DNA of 6,344 bases from contig JAQXNQ010000311.1 of the NCBI GenBank assembly GCA_029098085.1, positions 1 through 6,344 on the forward strand, in the 5' to 3' direction. Source of the stretch: Oscillospiraceae bacterium. Its GTDB lineage: Bacteria > Bacillota > Clostridia > Oscillospirales > Ruminococcaceae. This document shows, one piece after another, positions 5,910 to 6,344 of the stretch. The notes beneath the pieces were generated by a model that saw only the letters and a program-made list of their open reading frames with translations, had not been told where the DNA came from and made no database searches. Position 1 is the first letter of the stretch; every line of letters starts with the position of its first letter. A program made the translations under genes and the position numbers.

Positions 5910-6344
5910 ATGGCTTTGATTCATGTAAACTACTACTCTGCCGCTTTAGGCATGCAGCGGGCCATGGATGTGGTTCTGCCCCAGAAGCAGAACGGCGTGG
6001 GCCAGCAGAGCGGCGCCGGAAACGGCAAATATCCGGTGCTCTATCTGCTCCACGGAGGCAGCGACGATCACACCATCTGGCAGCGGCGCACCTCCATCGA
6101 GCGATACGCGCTGGAGCGGGGGCTGGCGGTGGTCATGCCCTCCAACGACATCGGCTTCTATACGGACATGCAGTATGGCTATGACTTTTTCCTTCACACG
6201 GCTGATGAGCTCCCGGCCATTGTGCAAGAGTTCTTCCCCGCCATCTCCTGCCGCCGGGAGGACACCTTCGCCGCCGGTCTGTCCATGGGCGGCTTCGGCG
6301 CCTTCAAGCTGGGCATTCTGCGGCCGGAAAAATTCGCGGCCGTG
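5910..6344 (+). CDS. Esterase D family hydrolase, 3' end cut off by the window
   Basis: The first 145 residues of an open frame that runs off the right edge without a stop. It resembles the putative-esterase (esterase D/tributyrin esterase) family. LLHGGSDDHTIWQRRTSIER (46-65) is the oxyanion region and its following helix. Next are VVMPSNDIGFYTDMQYG (74-90), then ELPAIVQEFFP (100-110), and the nucleophile elbow AGLSMGGFGAF (122-132) with Ser125. The catalytic Asp and His would lie beyond 6344. Relatives hydrolyse short-chain acyl esters or S-formylglutathione. It lacks an obvious signal peptide and is probably cytosolic. The start is set by AAGGAGG (5896-5902) seven nt upstream and by a strong promoter. 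A run GVGQQSGAGNG (29-39) looks like a small Gly/Gln-rich surface insertion between the first strands. Confidence 0.92.
   Translation, partial: MALIHVNYYSAALGMQRAMDVVLPQKQNGVGQQSGAGNGKYPVLYLLHGGSDDHTIWQRRTSIERYALERGLAVVMPSNDIGFYTDMQYGYDFFLHTADELPAIVQEFFPAISCRREDTFAAGLSMGGFGAFKLGILRPEKFAAV

Overview
This is a compact, GC-rich bacterial chromosomal window. Bacillus/Clostridium-type features suggest a Bacillota member, perhaps a high-GC gut clostridium of the Oscillospiraceae type. These include strong AAGGAG-like ribosome binding sites before almost every gene, sigma-A-like promoters, a CCA-encoding tRNA-Thr with discriminator U, intrinsic terminators with T-runs, and a LURP-one/YxjI-type protein. 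The taxonomic placement is inference. I see no insertion sequence, integrase, CRISPR array, phage gene or toxin-antitoxin pair, and the content looks like ordinary housekeeping and accessory metabolism.

Layout. A complete tRNA-Thr(GGU) opens the window on the + strand, followed by its terminator and then a bidirectional terminator (to about 185). Three genes then run leftward on the - strand in transcription order: a class I DAHP synthase (first step of the shikimate pathway, 3143 to 2112), a ten-helix EamA/DMT transporter with a TTG start (2050 to 1139), and a BD-FAE-type alpha/beta hydrolase (1105 to 191). The gaps are 61 and 33 bp, so they may form an operon. A TATAAT box before the transporter leaves room for a second, internal promoter. 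A 99-bp divergent region separates DAHP synthase from a + strand alpha/beta hydrolase of the non-haem chloroperoxidase/esterase type (3243 to 4046). That gene converges, with one base between the stop codons, on a - strand LURP-one-related protein (4518 to 4048). Next come the LURP-one promoter and the terminator of a - strand zinc-dependent medium-chain dehydrogenase (5712 to 4687). A divergent 190-bp region with two good promoters follows, and the right edge holds a truncated + strand esterase D family gene (5910 onward).

How the genes might work together. DAHP synthase commits carbon to aromatic amino acids, and the transporter immediately downstream could export or import a metabolite, possibly an aromatic one; that link is inferred from proximity only. 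Three alpha/beta hydrolases of three different subfamilies lie within 6.3 kb, along with a polyol-type dehydrogenase, suggesting ester and carbohydrate/polyol turnover, but no specific substrate can be read from the sequence. I found no convincing undescribed system. The most unusual structures are small: a perfect 10-bp hairpin carrying the DAHP synthase stop codon in its tetraloop, a dyad overlapping the dehydrogenase promoter, and a dyad just after the LURP-one predicted transcription start.
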